NCBI GenBank assembly: GCA_036388855.1
Contig: DASVRA010000024.1
Location: forward strand, 109,935-173,934
DNA: 64,000 nt
Source of the DNA: DASVRA01 sp036388855
GTDB lineage: Bacteria; Pseudomonadota; Alphaproteobacteria; Caulobacterales; Caulobacteraceae
Direction of reading: 5' to 3'
Of the stretch, positions 1 to 8,539 are shown piece by piece. Position 1 is the first letter of the stretch, and every line of letters starts with the position of its first letter. Under the pieces are notes generated by a model, which saw nothing but the letters and a program-made list of their open reading frames with translations, was not told the DNA's origin and searched no databases. Position numbers and translations under genes: made by a program.

Positions 1-243
1 GACGCCCGCCCCAACGGCGAGGCCGCCAAGCGCCTGGGCGTGCTGCTGGCCTCGGGCCTGATCGTGGGCGAGAGCCTGATCGGGGTGATCCTCGCCGCCG
101 TGGTGGTCGGCTCCGGCAAGCCGACGCCTCTCGCGGTGGTCGGTGACGCCTTCGTCCCCGCGTCGATGGCGCTGGGCTTGATCGCCTTCATCGCCCTGAC
201 CTTCGGCCTCTACCGCTGGGTCGGCCGCCTCGCCCGAACCTGA
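1..243 (+). CDS. OPT-family oligopeptide transporter, C-terminal fragment
   Basis: The last 80 residues of a gene that begins before the window; the frame is open from base 1. The fragment holds two hydrophobic segments: one containing GLIVGESLIGVILAAVVVG and a final one containing ALGLIAFIALTFGLY. It ends in a short basic tail (RWVGRLART). The GLIVGESLIGV stretch resembles the last part of OPT-family transporters, proton-coupled inner-membrane peptide or metal-chelate importers. The family call rests on this short C-terminal match only. The next gene starts 14 bases downstream on the same strand. Confidence 0.6.
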   Translation, partial: DARPNGEAAKRLGVLLASGLIVGESLIGVILAAVVVGSGKPTPLAVVGDAFVPASMALGLIAFIALTFGLYRWVGRLART

Positions 244-257
244 GCCTCGGAGACCTC

Positions 258-1136
258 ATGCGCCGCCTCCTGCCCGTCTTGCTTTCTCTCGCCTGCGCCG
301 GCGCGGCCGCGGCCCAGACGCCGCCCGCCACCATCGGCGAACGCTATGTTCCCGCGCCGTGGTGGATGCGCGAGCCAGTGATCGCCTCGGTCGGTCACGT
401 CCGCACCGAAACGCCCGCCAACCGCGCCCGCTTCGCAGCCAGCTTCCAGGTGGTCGACCGCACCGCCGAGGCGGCGACCGGCAAGGCGGCGGAGAAGGTG
501 CGCGAGCTCGGCCGGGCGCTCGCCGCCTATGGCGCGGAGCGGGCGAGGGTCGAGACCACCTTCTCCATGCAGCCGATCTTCGACCAGTACCGCGACAAGG
601 AAGGCAACCTCTTGGAGAACCGCCGGCCCGACAAGATCGAGGCCTATCAGGTCAGCGCCAACGTCGCGGTCGAAGTGAGGGACCCGGCCTATCTCGAGCG
701 CGTCTACGCCACCGTGCTCGCCGCCAGGCCCAGCGCGGTTCAGCCGGTCTCTTTCGGATTGGAGCCGAGCAACGAGATCACGACCTGGCTTGCCGGCGAG
801 TCGGTGAAGGACGCCGCGCGGCGTGCCCGCATGGCCGCCGAGGCGGCCGGAAGCCGGCTTGGGCCGGTGCGGGTGATCGACCCCTCCGGCCGGGCGTGCG
901 AGACCGACGTGCTGGCGGGCTGGCCATCTTACGGCCAGGGCGCCCCCTTGGCCACGGACGTCGACGCCGCCGAGGTGATGGTGAGAGGCAGCCGGGTGGC
1001 CATGGCGCCCCCGCCTCCGCCGCCCCCTCCGCCGCCGGCGCCCGGCATGGAGGCGCCCGCGCTCCTGCCGCTGCAGCCCCCCCTGCACGAACTCACGGCT
1101 CAGGCTTGCGTGGTGTACGCCCTCGGACCCGGCTAG
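258..1136 (+). CDS. SIMPL-domain (DUF541) periplasmic protein
   Basis: A 292-residue protein starting at ATG 258, with a GGAG ribosome site about 6 bases upstream. Residues 1-20 form a signal peptide ending AAAAQ. Residues about 40-240 fit the SIMPL/DUF541 fold: an N-terminal strand with IASVGHVRTETPAN, a helix rich in Ala and Glu, then YQVSANVAVEVRD. SIMPL proteins are exported and of poorly defined function. A run of ten prolines near residue 250 precedes a short C-terminal piece with a conserved-looking Cys. It follows the OPT gene by 14 bases, so the two may be co-transcribed. It converges on the DUF3126 gene. Confidence 0.75.
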   Translation: MRRLLPVLLSLACAGAAAAQTPPATIGERYVPAPWWMREPVIASVGHVRTETPANRARFAASFQVVDRTAEAATGKAAEKVRELGRALAAYGAERARVETTFSMQPIFDQYRDKEGNLLENRRPDKIEAYQVSANVAVEVRDPAYLERVYATVLAARPSAVQPVSFGLEPSNEITTWLAGESVKDAARRARMAAEAAGSRLGPVRVIDPSGRACETDVLAGWPSYGQGAPLATDVDAAEVMVRGSRVAMAPPPPPPPPPPAPGMEAPALLPLQPPLHELTAQACVVYALGPG

Positions 1137-1141
1137 CGGCC

Positions 1142-1351
1142 TTAGGCCGTCAGGTCCTCCGACAGCAGGGCCATCTCGAACATGAAGGAGCCGTCCTCGT
1201 CCTCGTCCTCGTAGACGAGGCCGAGGAACTCCTCGCCGACGTAAACCTCGCAGGAGTCCTTCTGCTTGGGCCGGGGCTTGAGGCTGAGGCGGTCGTTGGC
1301 GAATGTGCGCCGCAGATGGGCTTCGATGCGTTGGGCGTCGCGCTGGTCCAC
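1142..1351 (-). CDS. DUF3126 family small protein
   Basis: A 69-residue acidic protein with a GTG start at 1351 and GGAGA about 8 bases upstream. It matches the small alphaproteobacterial DUF3126 family in length and in the motif CEVYVGEEFLGLVYEDEDEDG. No function is established. It is the third gene of a minus-strand run Nudix, cysE, DUF3126 and lies 19 bases after the cysE stop. Pairing of DUF3126 with cysE is common in this class, which supports the call. The final codon lies 5 bases from the convergent SIMPL gene. Confidence 0.8.
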   Translation of the reverse strand: MDQRDAQRIEAHLRRTFANDRLSLKPRPKQKDSCEVYVGEEFLGLVYEDEDEDGSFMFEMALLSEDLTA

Positions 1352-1370
1352 GGGGCTCTCCGATGCGGGG

Positions 1371-2201
1371 CTAGATCACGAAGTCATACACCACATCGGC
1401 CAGCGTGTGGTCCATGGTCCGCGCCGGCTCCTTGCAGTCGGGGCAGCCGATCACCCGCGCGGGCACGCCCGCCGCGGTGCAGTGCGCAGGCACGGGCTTG
1501 AGCACCACCGAACCTGAGGCGATCTTAGCGTAGTCGCCGATCCTGATGTTGCCCAGCACCTTGGCCCCGGCGCCCAGCAGCACGCCCTTGCCGATCTTTG
1601 GATGCCGGTCGCCTCGCTGGGCGCCCGTGCCGCCGAGCGTCACCGCGTGCAGCATCGACACGTCGTCGCCCACTGTCGCGGTCTCGCCGATGGTGATGCC
1701 GGTGGCGTGGTCGACGAACACGCCCGAGCCGATCCTCGCCGCCGGATGGATGTCCACCTGGAACAGCTCGCTCATCCGGCTCTGCAGGTAGAACGCCAGG
1801 GTTTCTCGTCCCCGCCCCCACAGCCAATGCGCGACCCGGTGGGTCTGCAGCGCCATGAAGCCCTTGTAGAACAGGAACGGCTGCAGATAGCCGCGGCAGG
1901 CGGGGTCGCGCTCGAACACCGCGCGCATGTCGGCGGCGGCCGTTTCCACCAACTCCGGCTGCGCCTCCAGCGCCTCGGCGCACACCTCGCGCAGGCTGAT
2001 CGGGGTGAGCACCTGGTCACCTAGCTTTCGCGCCAGCTGGAACGGCAGGGCCTCCGCCAGGCTGTCGTGCGAGAGGATCACCGCGTCCAGCAGCGAGGCC
2101 AACGCCGGCTCCTTGCGCGCGGCGGCCTCGGCCTCGTTGCGCAGCGCGGCCCAGACTGGGGGCGGGGCGTGTGGATCCACGAGGGCGAGGGACTGGGTCA
2201 T
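1371..2201 (-). CDS. cysE: Serine O-acetyltransferase
   Basis: CysE transfers acetyl from acetyl-CoA to L-serine, the first step of cysteine synthesis in the cytoplasm. The 276-residue protein has the helical N-terminal SATase domain (about 1-150) and a left-handed beta-helix of hexapeptide repeats (about 150-250). Catalytic-type residues appear in FVDHATGITIGE and SMLHAVTLGGTG. It ends in DFVI; a C-terminal isoleucine is the residue CysE inserts into the CysK active site to form the cysteine synthase complex, and cysK lies at 17606. ATG at 2201 has GGAGG just upstream. It follows the Nudix gene by 18 bases, so an operon is likely. Confidence 0.95.
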   Translation of the reverse strand: MTQSLALVDPHAPPPVWAALRNEAEAAARKEPALASLLDAVILSHDSLAEALPFQLARKLGDQVLTPISLREVCAEALEAQPELVETAAADMRAVFERDPACRGYLQPFLFYKGFMALQTHRVAHWLWGRGRETLAFYLQSRMSELFQVDIHPAARIGSGVFVDHATGITIGETATVGDDVSMLHAVTLGGTGAQRGDRHPKIGKGVLLGAGAKVLGNIRIGDYAKIASGSVVLKPVPAHCTAAGVPARVIGCPDCKEPARTMDHTLADVVYDFVI

Positions 2202-2219
2202 GGAGGCCTCCGTTCCCGT

Positions 2220-2828
2220 TCAGCCAAGCATCGCGCGGGCCAGAGCCCGCGGCAACTCGCCCTCCCTGGCCATATGGTAGGCGCGCAGCAGCATGGCGAT
2301 GGTGATCATGTCGGGAAAGGCGCCCCCGAGCGCAAGCTCCAGCGCATTGCGGAAGGGAACGCGGGCGAGCTGCAGGTCCTCGGTGTGGTCGGGATCGGTC
2401 TCTGCTTGGGTGAGACCGGTGGCGAGGAAGCCGAACCCCCGCTCGTCGGTGACCGAGTTGGACAGCTGGAAGCGGATGACCTCGCGCCACTCGCTCGCCT
2501 CCAGCCCCGCCTCTTCCCGCAGCTCGCGCTTGGCGCCTCCCAGCGGGTCGCCGCCCACCGGCTCCCCGCCCTCGGGAATTTCCCAGCTGTAGTCGCGGCA
2601 GGGGAAGCGGTGCTGACCCACCATCACGATCGTGCCGTCCTGGTGGACCGGCAGCACGCCGATGGCGAGGTTCTTGAAGCCGACCACCGCATAGGCCGCG
2701 GGCGAGCCGGTGGGCGCGCGCGCCTCATGCTCCGTCAGCCGCAGCCACGGGTTTTCAAAAGCCGTGCGCGAGGACAGCTCCTCCCACGGCCGGCCCATGG
2801 GGCGCATCCAGTCGGGCATGACTTTCAT
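2220..2828 (-). CDS. Nudix hydrolase, ADP-ribose pyrophosphatase-like
   Basis: A 202-residue Nudix protein. The box reads GGDPLGGAKRELREEAGL (about residues 98-115) and keeps the metal-binding REL-EE-G core, but a Gly stands where the first Glu of the GX5E part is usual. The N-terminal part (NPWLRLTEHE) and the position of the box resemble NudF-like enzymes that split ADP-ribose or nucleoside diphosphate sugars. The substrate is not proven by sequence. It is the first gene of the minus-strand run leading into cysE and is divergent from the nitroreductase, with a 75-base gap that should hold both promoters. Confidence 0.8.
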   Translation of the reverse strand: MKVMPDWMRPMGRPWEELSSRTAFENPWLRLTEHEARAPTGSPAAYAVVGFKNLAIGVLPVHQDGTIVMVGQHRFPCRDYSWEIPEGGEPVGGDPLGGAKRELREEAGLEASEWREVIRFQLSNSVTDERGFGFLATGLTQAETDPDHTEDLQLARVPFRNALELALGGAFPDMITIAMLLRAYHMAREGELPRALARAMLG

Positions 2829-2903
2829 GGGCGGGCAGCCGTTGCGGAACCGAGGCGGCGCTTATACCTGAACGGCGTCTCCCGCCACCGCGAGCCCCGT
2901 CCA

Positions 2904-3542
2904 TTGAGCCTCGAAGTCCCAGCCGCCCCAGCCTTCGGCGCCCCAATCGCGCGCGAGGGGCCGCACCCGGAGGTGCTGGCCTTCCTCGCCCGGCGCCGCT
3001 CGGTCTCGGCCCAGACGCTGGAGGGGCCCGGGCCCAAGGCCGACGAGGTGGAGACGCTGCTGCGCCTGGCCACCCGCACGCCGGATCACGGCAAGCTGTT
3101 CCCCTGGCGCTTCCTGCTGCTGGACCGGCAGGCCAAGGTCGTCCTTGTCGAGCAACTGTCTCCCCTTGCCGCCAACCAGGCCGACCCTGCCAAGGCCCAG
3201 GCGGTTCTGGCCAAGCTGCGCCGTCCGCCGCTGACCATCGCGGTGGTCTCCAAGGTGACGCCGGGCAAGATCCCTGAATGGGAGCAGGTGCTGTCCGCCG
3301 GCGCGGTGTGCATGAACCTGCTGCTGGCGGCCGAAGCCATGGGGTATGGCGCCAACTGGATCACCGACTGGTATGCCTACGACCCCGCCGCATGCGCCTT
3401 GCTGGGGCTGGGCGAGCGAGAGCGGCTGGCCGGCTTCGTCCACATCGGAGTCGCGCCCGAGCCGCCCCAGGAGCGCCTGCGCCCGGAAGTTAAGGCCCTG
3501 GCTGAGCGCTGGACCCCGCGCGGCGTGGCGCCCGCAGCTTAG
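2904..3542 (+). CDS. Nitroreductase family protein
   Basis: A 212-residue flavoprotein of the nitroreductase fold, probably using FMN and NAD(P)H. Landmarks are the N-terminal FLARRRSVSAQTLEGPGP, the RTPDHGKLFPWRF stretch, and AEAMGYGANWITDWYAYDP in the second half. The open frame extends far upstream, but homology begins here. I chose the TTG at 2904 (LSLEVPAAPAFG) as start; no ATG or GTG lies nearby in frame. The last 4 bases overlap the end of convergent queF. Substrate unknown. Confidence 0.75.
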   Translation: MSLEVPAAPAFGAPIAREGPHPEVLAFLARRRSVSAQTLEGPGPKADEVETLLRLATRTPDHGKLFPWRFLLLDRQAKVVLVEQLSPLAANQADPAKAQAVLAKLRRPPLTIAVVSKVTPGKIPEWEQVLSAGAVCMNLLLAAEAMGYGANWITDWYAYDPAACALLGLGERERLAGFVHIGVAPEPPQERLRPEVKALAERWTPRGVAPAA

Positions 3543-3988
3543 CCGCGCCCGCGGTAGGCCTGGACGCCCGGGTCTGGCGCCCAAAGGCCCTCGGGCGCCG
3601 GCCCCGTCTGCCAGAACACGTCGATCGGGATGCCGCCCCGCGGAAACCAGTAGCCGGCGATCCGCAGCCAGCGCGGCTCTGCGGTCTGTACGATGCGCTT
3701 GCCCACCGCCAACGTGCAGTCCTCATGGAAGGCGCCGTGGTTGCGGAAGCTGTGCAGGAACAGCTTCAGCGACTTGGACTCCACCAGCCAGTCTTTGGGC
3801 GCGTAGTCGATCACCAGGTGGGCGAAATCCGGCTGCCCGGTGACGGGGCACAGGGAGGTAAACTCCGGCGCGGTGAAGCGGGCGAGGTAAAGCGCGTCGG
3901 GATGCGGGTTGGGGACCCGCTCCAGCACCGCCTCCTCGGGGGATGCGAAACCGCGGATGTGGCGGTCCAGCTGGGTCATGTCGTTCAT
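3539..3988 (-). CDS. queF: NADPH-dependent 7-cyano-7-deazaguanine reductase
   Basis: QueF reduces preQ0 to preQ1 in queuosine biosynthesis for tRNA. The 149-residue length is that of the single-domain (Bacillus-type) form. The catalytic Cys is in SLCPVTGQPDF. The substrate-binding block ESKSLKLFLHSFRNHGAFHED is intact except that it is read here as two adjoining motifs, ESKSLKLFL and HSFRNHGAFHED. It starts at ATG 3988. It converges on the nitroreductase gene with a 4-base overlap. No other queuosine genes are seen in the window. Confidence 0.95.
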   Translation of the reverse strand: MNDMTQLDRHIRGFASPEEAVLERVPNPHPDALYLARFTAPEFTSLCPVTGQPDFAHLVIDYAPKDWLVESKSLKLFLHSFRNHGAFHEDCTLAVGKRIVQTAEPRWLRIAGYWFPRGGIPIDVFWQTGPAPEGLWAPDPGVQAYRGRG

Positions 3989-4044
3989 CGGCGCGGGGTA
4001 GCCGAAGCCTCAGATAAGCTCAACGATCAAGGCGGACAAAGAAA

Positions 4045-4072
4045 AGCGCCGCCGGATTGCTCCGGCGGCGCT
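4045..4072 (-). terminator. Intrinsic terminator of the RTX gene
   Basis: A perfect 12-bp stem (4045-4056 paired with 4061-4072) with a 4-base loop. On the minus strand it is followed by TTTTCTTTG. It lies 24 bases after the stop codon of the RTX gene at 4097 and 57 bases before the queF start codon, so it separates the two minus-strand genes. Confidence 0.9.
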
Positions 4073-4096
4073 CATCAAGTCGAAGCTTCCTCGCGC

Positions 4097-5836
4097 TTAG
4101 GCGACGAAGTTGTCCTGGGTGATGTCGCGGTGATCGCCGTTCAGGTAGATCACCATGTCGGCCACGCCATCCCCGTCGACGTCGAACTTAACCAGGGTCC
4201 GGGTGTTCTCTTCGTCGTAGGAGGTGACCACTTCGCCGGCGGTGCCGGTGAAGGTGTCGACCAGGGTGAACGACTGATCGCCCGTGGTGGTGTCGTCGCC
4301 GGCCACGTCGGTGACGGCGTCGATCAGGCTCACGTCGATCCGATCGGCGACCGTTCCGTCTTCGTTGGACGCCTCGAAGCCGTTGATGCGGTCCGGGCCC
4401 GCGTCGGTCTCGCTGTCGGGATCGTCAAAGTCCGAGTCCGACAGCAGGGCGTAGATGTAGACATCGTTGCCGTTGCCCCCGACCAGCTTGTCGGAGCCTT
4501 CGCTGCCCCACAGGCTGTCGTTGCCGGCGCCGCCGAACAGGGTGTCGTCGAACAGGCCGGCGGTGTCGGTGCCGTTGATCGAGCCGTCGCCCACGAAGGT
4601 GGTGCCCTGCACGTCGCCGACATACACGCCCGGGAGCATGTGGTGGTCGCCGTACAGGAAGTCGTTACCGCCCGCGCCGCGCACCAGGTCGTTGCCCCAG
4701 GTGGCGAAGATCGAGTTGTCGCCGCCGTTGCCGATCAGCGTGTCGTTGCCGCCCGGCTCGAGGAAGGCGCCGGCCGAACCCACGATGTTCTCGAACCCGG
4801 TCTGGGTGACGAGGCCGACCGAAGTCTGCTGGGATTCACGGGTCAGGTTGAACTTAACGCCCTGGTCCTGGCCGAAGAAGTAGGTGTCGAAGAAGGAGAT
4901 GGTGTCGACGCCCTCTCCGCCCCTGTAGGTGCCGTCGCCGCTGACGCCGATCAGGTCGAAGGCGATGGAGACGTTGACCAGGTCATCGCCCGCGCCGCCG
5001 TCGACGGTGTCGTTGCCGCCGTTGGCGATCAGTTGGTCGGAGCCGTCGCCGCCGTTGATGATGTCAGCGCCGAAGCCGCCCTGGGCATAGTCGTCGCCCG
5101 CGCCGCCCTTCACCGTGGTGGAGCCGCCCTGGCCAACGAGAAGGTCGTTGCCGTCGTCGCCGTCCACACGACCGCCGCCTTGGACGGTGTCGTCGCCGGC
5201 GCCGCCGTGAAGGTCGTTCATGGTGGTGGAATCGGCGAGCACGATGTCGTTGCCCTCGCCGCCGCGGATGGTGTCGGTGCCGGTGTTGCCGACCAGGAAG
5301 TTGTCGGCGGCATTGCCGGTGATGCTGTCGTTGACGTTCGAGCCCAGGATGTTCTCGATGCTGATCAGCACATCCACGCCCATCCCGCCGGTGTCTTGCG
5401 CCGTGCCCTGGATGTTCAGGTCGATGTTGACGCCTTCGCCTTCACGGTCGGAGCGGTCGAAGTGGGTGTAGAAGCCCCAGTCGCTGCCGCCGCCGCCGTT
5501 CAGGGTGTCGTCGCCGTTGACGCCGCCCAGGGTGTCGTCGCCGAGGTTGCCCTCGAGGTAGTCGTCGCCGTTGTCGCCGTAGATGAAGTCGTTGCCGCGG
5601 GCGCCGAAGACGCGGTCGTCGTTCTGGCCCGAGAAGATGGTGTCGTCGCCATCACGGCCGGTGATGGTGTCGCGGCCGGCGCCGGTGGAGATCGAGTCCC
5701 CTTCCTTGGTGCCGGTGATGCTGTCGTCGCCGTCGGTGCCGTCGATGGTGGCCGCGATGGCGAAGCCCGACTCGGTAAGCTTGGCGCCGACCCGGTTCAC
5801 GTTAATGAGGCCGGAGCCCCGGTTTATAATGGTCAT
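4097..5836 (-). CDS. RTX calcium-binding secreted protein
   Basis: A 579-residue acidic protein made mostly of glycine- and aspartate-rich RTX nonapeptides (GGxGxDxLx type, for example GGAGDDTVQGG and GNDFLYGD), which bind calcium outside the cell. There is no N-terminal signal peptide. The C-terminus (NGDHRDITQDNFVA) has the hydrophobic-ended form of a type I secretion signal. The start is ATG 5836, not the longer open frame, because GGAGGGA lies 5 bases upstream and the extra 36 residues look non-coding. A block similar to peptidase M10 C-terminal domains lies near residues 450-579. No catalytic domain was seen. No type I exporter is in the window. Confidence 0.85.
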   Translation of the reverse strand: MTIINRGSGLINVNRVGAKLTESGFAIAATIDGTDGDDSITGTKEGDSISTGAGRDTITGRDGDDTIFSGQNDDRVFGARGNDFIYGDNGDDYLEGNLGDDTLGGVNGDDTLNGGGGSDWGFYTHFDRSDREGEGVNIDLNIQGTAQDTGGMGVDVLISIENILGSNVNDSITGNAADNFLVGNTGTDTIRGGEGNDIVLADSTTMNDLHGGAGDDTVQGGGRVDGDDGNDLLVGQGGSTTVKGGAGDDYAQGGFGADIINGGDGSDQLIANGGNDTVDGGAGDDLVNVSIAFDLIGVSGDGTYRGGEGVDTISFFDTYFFGQDQGVKFNLTRESQQTSVGLVTQTGFENIVGSAGAFLEPGGNDTLIGNGGDNSIFATWGNDLVRGAGGNDFLYGDHHMLPGVYVGDVQGTTFVGDGSINGTDTAGLFDDTLFGGAGNDSLWGSEGSDKLVGGNGNDVYIYALLSDSDFDDPDSETDAGPDRINGFEASNEDGTVADRIDVSLIDAVTDVAGDDTTTGDQSFTLVDTFTGTAGEVVTSYDEENTRTLVKFDVDGDGVADMVIYLNGDHRDITQDNFVA

Positions 5837-6354
5837 AGTCTCCCTCCAGGAGGTCTTGAGCGATTCCAAGACCCCACTAACCAGTTTTTGCGCTGGCGGG
5901 TCAACACGCACCGCCCCCGAACGCAGCGCTTGTAGCCGAGGCAAAGGCCCCGCGCCACGCTAGGGGGAGCGCGAGATTTCGCCACATCGCGGCGGCGCCG
6001 TTCCGTCAGCGCCTCTCCCAGTCAGTTTCTCGCGCCGGTAGCCAATCTGCCGTGCCTGATTCTAAAAGAGAAATAGATCGAGCGCCTCTCTGTCCGCGGC
6101 GAAGAGGGCGTAGACCTGCGCTCGGTGGGCCAGGTTGTAAAAAAGATACAGGCAGTCCAGAATCGCAACGAGCCGCGCCGGCCACGCCGCGTTGTGCGGA
6201 AAACCTGGCGTTCGGGTCCGAGGCTGAAATCAGCCCACACGCCTGGGCGCGCGAACGGACAAGGTTTCCGGCGCGCCACCAAAGTCCCGGTGACGGCGGA
6301 GGAAGCCTCGGCTTGCGCTACAGGTTCGCGCAAGAGCGCCTATCTAGCGGCGCC
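5837..6354. other. Intergenic region, 518 bases
   Basis: No confident gene. Just upstream of the RTX gene a GTCTTG-N8-CAAGAC inverted repeat (5853-5872) precedes the ribosome site. A TTGACC hexamer on the minus strand near 5898-5903 could be a -35 element, but no good -10 follows. Around 6060-6200 the sequence is less GC-rich than its surroundings and carries a minus-strand frame whose end (VYALFAADREALDLF, stop about 6060) loosely recalls RelE-type toxins. It has no intact start and may be a relic or chance. Confidence 0.4.
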
Positions 6355-7056
6355 ATGCGCTTTCCCTTGCCCCTCCGGCGCGGCCTGCTCCTGCGCCGCT
6401 ACAAGCGGTTCTTCGCCGACGTCGTGCTCGATGGGGGCGAGGAGGTCACCGCCCATGTCGCCAACCCCGGGGCCATGCTGGGGCTCAACCAGCCCGGGCA
6501 GGGGGTATGGCTCTCCCGGTCGGACTCGCCCACGCGCAAGCTCGCGCATACGCTGGAGATGGTGGAGGAGGGCGGGGGTCTGGTGGGGGTGAACACCTTC
6601 CATCCGAACCGCCTGGCCGCCGAGGCGCTGGCCGAAGGGCGCATCCCCGAACTGGCGGGCTACGCCGAGGTCCGCCGCGAGGTCCGCTACGGAGCAGCCA
6701 GCCGCGTGGATTTCCTGCTTGCCTCGCCTGATCGGCCGCGTTGCTGGCTCGAGGTGAAGAACTGCCACTTCCGGCGCGAGGCGGGGCTGGCGGAGTTCCC
6801 CGACTGCGTCGCCGCCCGTTCGCTCAAGCACCTCGGCGAGCTTGAGGCCATGGCCGCGGCCGGCGACCGCGCGGTGATGCTGTTCGTGATCCAGCGGAGC
6901 GACTGCGACGCCTTCGCCGCCTGCGCGGACCTGGACCCCGCCTACGCGGCGGGGCTCGGACGGGCCGCCGAACGCGGCGTGGAAGTGCTGGCCTACGCCT
7001 GCGATCTCGATTGCAAAGAGATCAGGATCAGCCGGCCCCTGCGCTGGCGCGGCTAG
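6355..7056 (+). CDS. sfsA: SfsA family DNA/RNA nuclease
   Basis: A 233-residue SfsA (sugar fermentation stimulation) protein, the normal family length of about 235. Key blocks: RRYKRFFADVVLDGG near the N-terminus, HVANPGAMLGL, RVDFLLASPDRPRCWLEVKNC, FPDCVAARSLKHLGEL, and RAVMLFVIQRSDCDAF. The LEVKNC block carries the nuclease-like acidic-Lys signature. The true start is ATG 6355 because the family begins at this point; the longer open frame upstream is non-coding. Historically linked to maltose metabolism in E. coli; the physiological role here is unknown. Confidence 0.93.
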   Translation: MRFPLPLRRGLLLRRYKRFFADVVLDGGEEVTAHVANPGAMLGLNQPGQGVWLSRSDSPTRKLAHTLEMVEEGGGLVGVNTFHPNRLAAEALAEGRIPELAGYAEVRREVRYGAASRVDFLLASPDRPRCWLEVKNCHFRREAGLAEFPDCVAARSLKHLGELEAMAAAGDRAVMLFVIQRSDCDAFAACADLDPAYAAGLGRAAERGVEVLAYACDLDCKEIRISRPLRWRG

Positions 7057-7161
7057 ATGAAGAAATCCGCGATCGGGCTGTTCAGGCGAGAGGCGCTGTC
7101 GAGCTCATCACATTAGTCCCAAAGTGCCGATAGCAGGCCGCGCCGTTGAGTCGCGATGCCG

Positions 7162-7965
7162 TCAGCGATTCGCCCGCCGTGGACGGAACGAGATGCTGAC
7201 GGCGGCGCCCACATCGGGGCTGCCGTCGCTCAGGCCCTTGTAGCCGGTCAGTTGCACGCGCCACTGGCGCGAGAAGCGGTAGGCGAAATAGGCGCCCAGT
7301 TCCTGGGGGTCCGTGCCGTTGCGCAGCGATGCCTCGCGCCAGGAATAGTAGCTGCCGACCTGAACCCTGCGGGTGGCGTTGACCCAGCCGCCGGTGGAGG
7401 CGGTCCAGCCGTCCTCGCGCTTGAAGCGGTCGCTGTCGCCCAGGAATCGGCGCCCCAGGTTCAGGTAGGCGCCGCCTTTGGGTCCGTCCCAGCCGAGCTC
7501 GCTGTTCACGCCCGTGTCCACCGCGCCCACGCCCAGCCCCGTGTCCTCGTCGCCGGTGGGCAGGCGCAGCCGCCCGCTGAGGTCGAGGTAGGCGCGGGTG
7601 CCGCGCAGGCGGTTGAAGGAGTAGGTGGCGGCGAGCGTGGTGTCGCCGAGGCCCGCGACCGTGCGGCGGGGACCGCGTCCGGGGGCACCGGTGGTCTCGC
7701 CGCCGCCGCCCTCGTCGCCGACCACCACATTGGCCGGGCCGCTGATCTCCAGGTAGGGGACGGTGGCGCGGAAGGTCCAGCGGCCGAAGGTGGCCCTGCC
7801 GGTGAAGGGGACGTAGAGGACTTCGGTGGGGACCGTCTCGCCGAAGTCGCCGCTGGAGTAGTCGAAGCCGGTGGTGAACCGGAAGGTCGGCTCGGCCGCC
7901 CCCGCCGGTGATGCCGCCAAGAGCGCCAGGGCGCCCGCACCCAGTCCAGCCGTGATCGTCCGCAT
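7162..7965 (-). CDS. Outer-membrane beta-barrel protein, phenol-pathway transporter-like
   Basis: A 267-residue exported protein. The signal peptide (about residues 1-23, MRTITAGLGAGALALLAASP) ends at AGAAE. The rest alternates polar and hydrophobic residues in short strands with aromatic girdles (FRFTTGFDYSSGDFGE, WTFRATVPYLEI, GAYFAYRFSRQWRVQLTGY). It ends in strand AAVSISFRPRRANR. This layout matches the family named meta-pathway of phenol degradation transporters, most of which have no known substrate. It converges with sfsA; the 105-base gap between them shows no clear terminator. Confidence 0.7.
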   Translation of the reverse strand: MRTITAGLGAGALALLAASPAGAAEPTFRFTTGFDYSSGDFGETVPTEVLYVPFTGRATFGRWTFRATVPYLEISGPANVVVGDEGGGGETTGAPGRGPRRTVAGLGDTTLAATYSFNRLRGTRAYLDLSGRLRLPTGDEDTGLGVGAVDTGVNSELGWDGPKGGAYLNLGRRFLGDSDRFKREDGWTASTGGWVNATRRVQVGSYYSWREASLRNGTDPQELGAYFAYRFSRQWRVQLTGYKGLSDGSPDVGAAVSISFRPRRANR

Positions 7966-8111
7966 CGAAGCCCCCGCTCAAACTCGAGGGCTAACGGCGC
8001 TTGCCCTCCAGCTCAAGCGCACAACGACGCCGGCGCCTGGGTTATTCCGCCGCAGGGGACCCGAAACGACCCAGCGAAGGGGGCGCTCTGCCGGGCAGTC
8101 TCCGCGCAGAG

Positions 8112-8345
8112 TCAGCGCACAGGCATCTGGAACGAGCGCATCTGCGTTTCGCGGATTTCCCGCTGCAGGTCGGCGCGCGCTTCCTCAATCTGCTTGCGCG
8201 TGCCGCAGACCTTGCGGCGCCCGGCGTTCCCGACCGGTTGCCAGAAACAGATGACCTCGTTCGGGTCCGAGACCTTGGTTGCGCGGGGTTGGGCCGGTTC
8301 ACCCACGGCGGACGCGGCCGCCATCATCGCTAGCATGGTGATCAT
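8112..8345 (-). CDS. Small secreted hypothetical protein
   Basis: A 77-residue protein with an excellent AAAGGAGG ribosome site 8 bases before ATG 8345, which makes it a credible gene. The N-terminus (MITMLAMMAAASAVGEP) is a short signal sequence. The mature part has two cysteines in VICFWQPVGNAGRRKVCGT and then a charged helix. Small exported proteins with this paired-Cys pattern are frequent in Caulobacterales but have no assigned function. Confidence 0.6.
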   Translation of the reverse strand: MITMLAMMAAASAVGEPAQPRATKVSDPNEVICFWQPVGNAGRRKVCGTRKQIEEARADLQREIRETQMRSFQMPVR

Positions 8346-8539
8346 CGAAACGCCTCCTTTCAGGAGAGGTCAGTATCACGCCGAAAGCCGAGTTAGCCAA
8401 GGGGAAGAACGCCGGTTTGGTCGCCCCGCCGTTCGCCTTGGTCGCAGGGACGCGGCGCGGCGCGCGCGCGGGCCGCTGGACCGGCTGGGAGGAGGTGGAT
8501 AGGGAACGGCCGTCCTCGTCCCTCATTTGGGTTTCTGCG

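Noticed and set aside
2067..2903. Upstream part of the long plus-strand frame ending in the nitroreductase
   Set aside because: It lies antisense to cysE and the Nudix gene and shows no homology; high GC keeps frames open. Only 2904 onward is accepted.
3725..5935. A 736-codon plus-strand frame opposite the RTX gene
   Set aside because: Val/Ala/Gly/Asp-rich shadow of the RTX repeats on the other strand. The minus frame has the ribosome site, terminator and domain matches.
6022..6333. A 103-codon minus-strand frame between the RTX gene and sfsA
   Set aside because: Arg/Thr/Ser-rich, no ribosome site and no domain. Kept only as a possible relic region.
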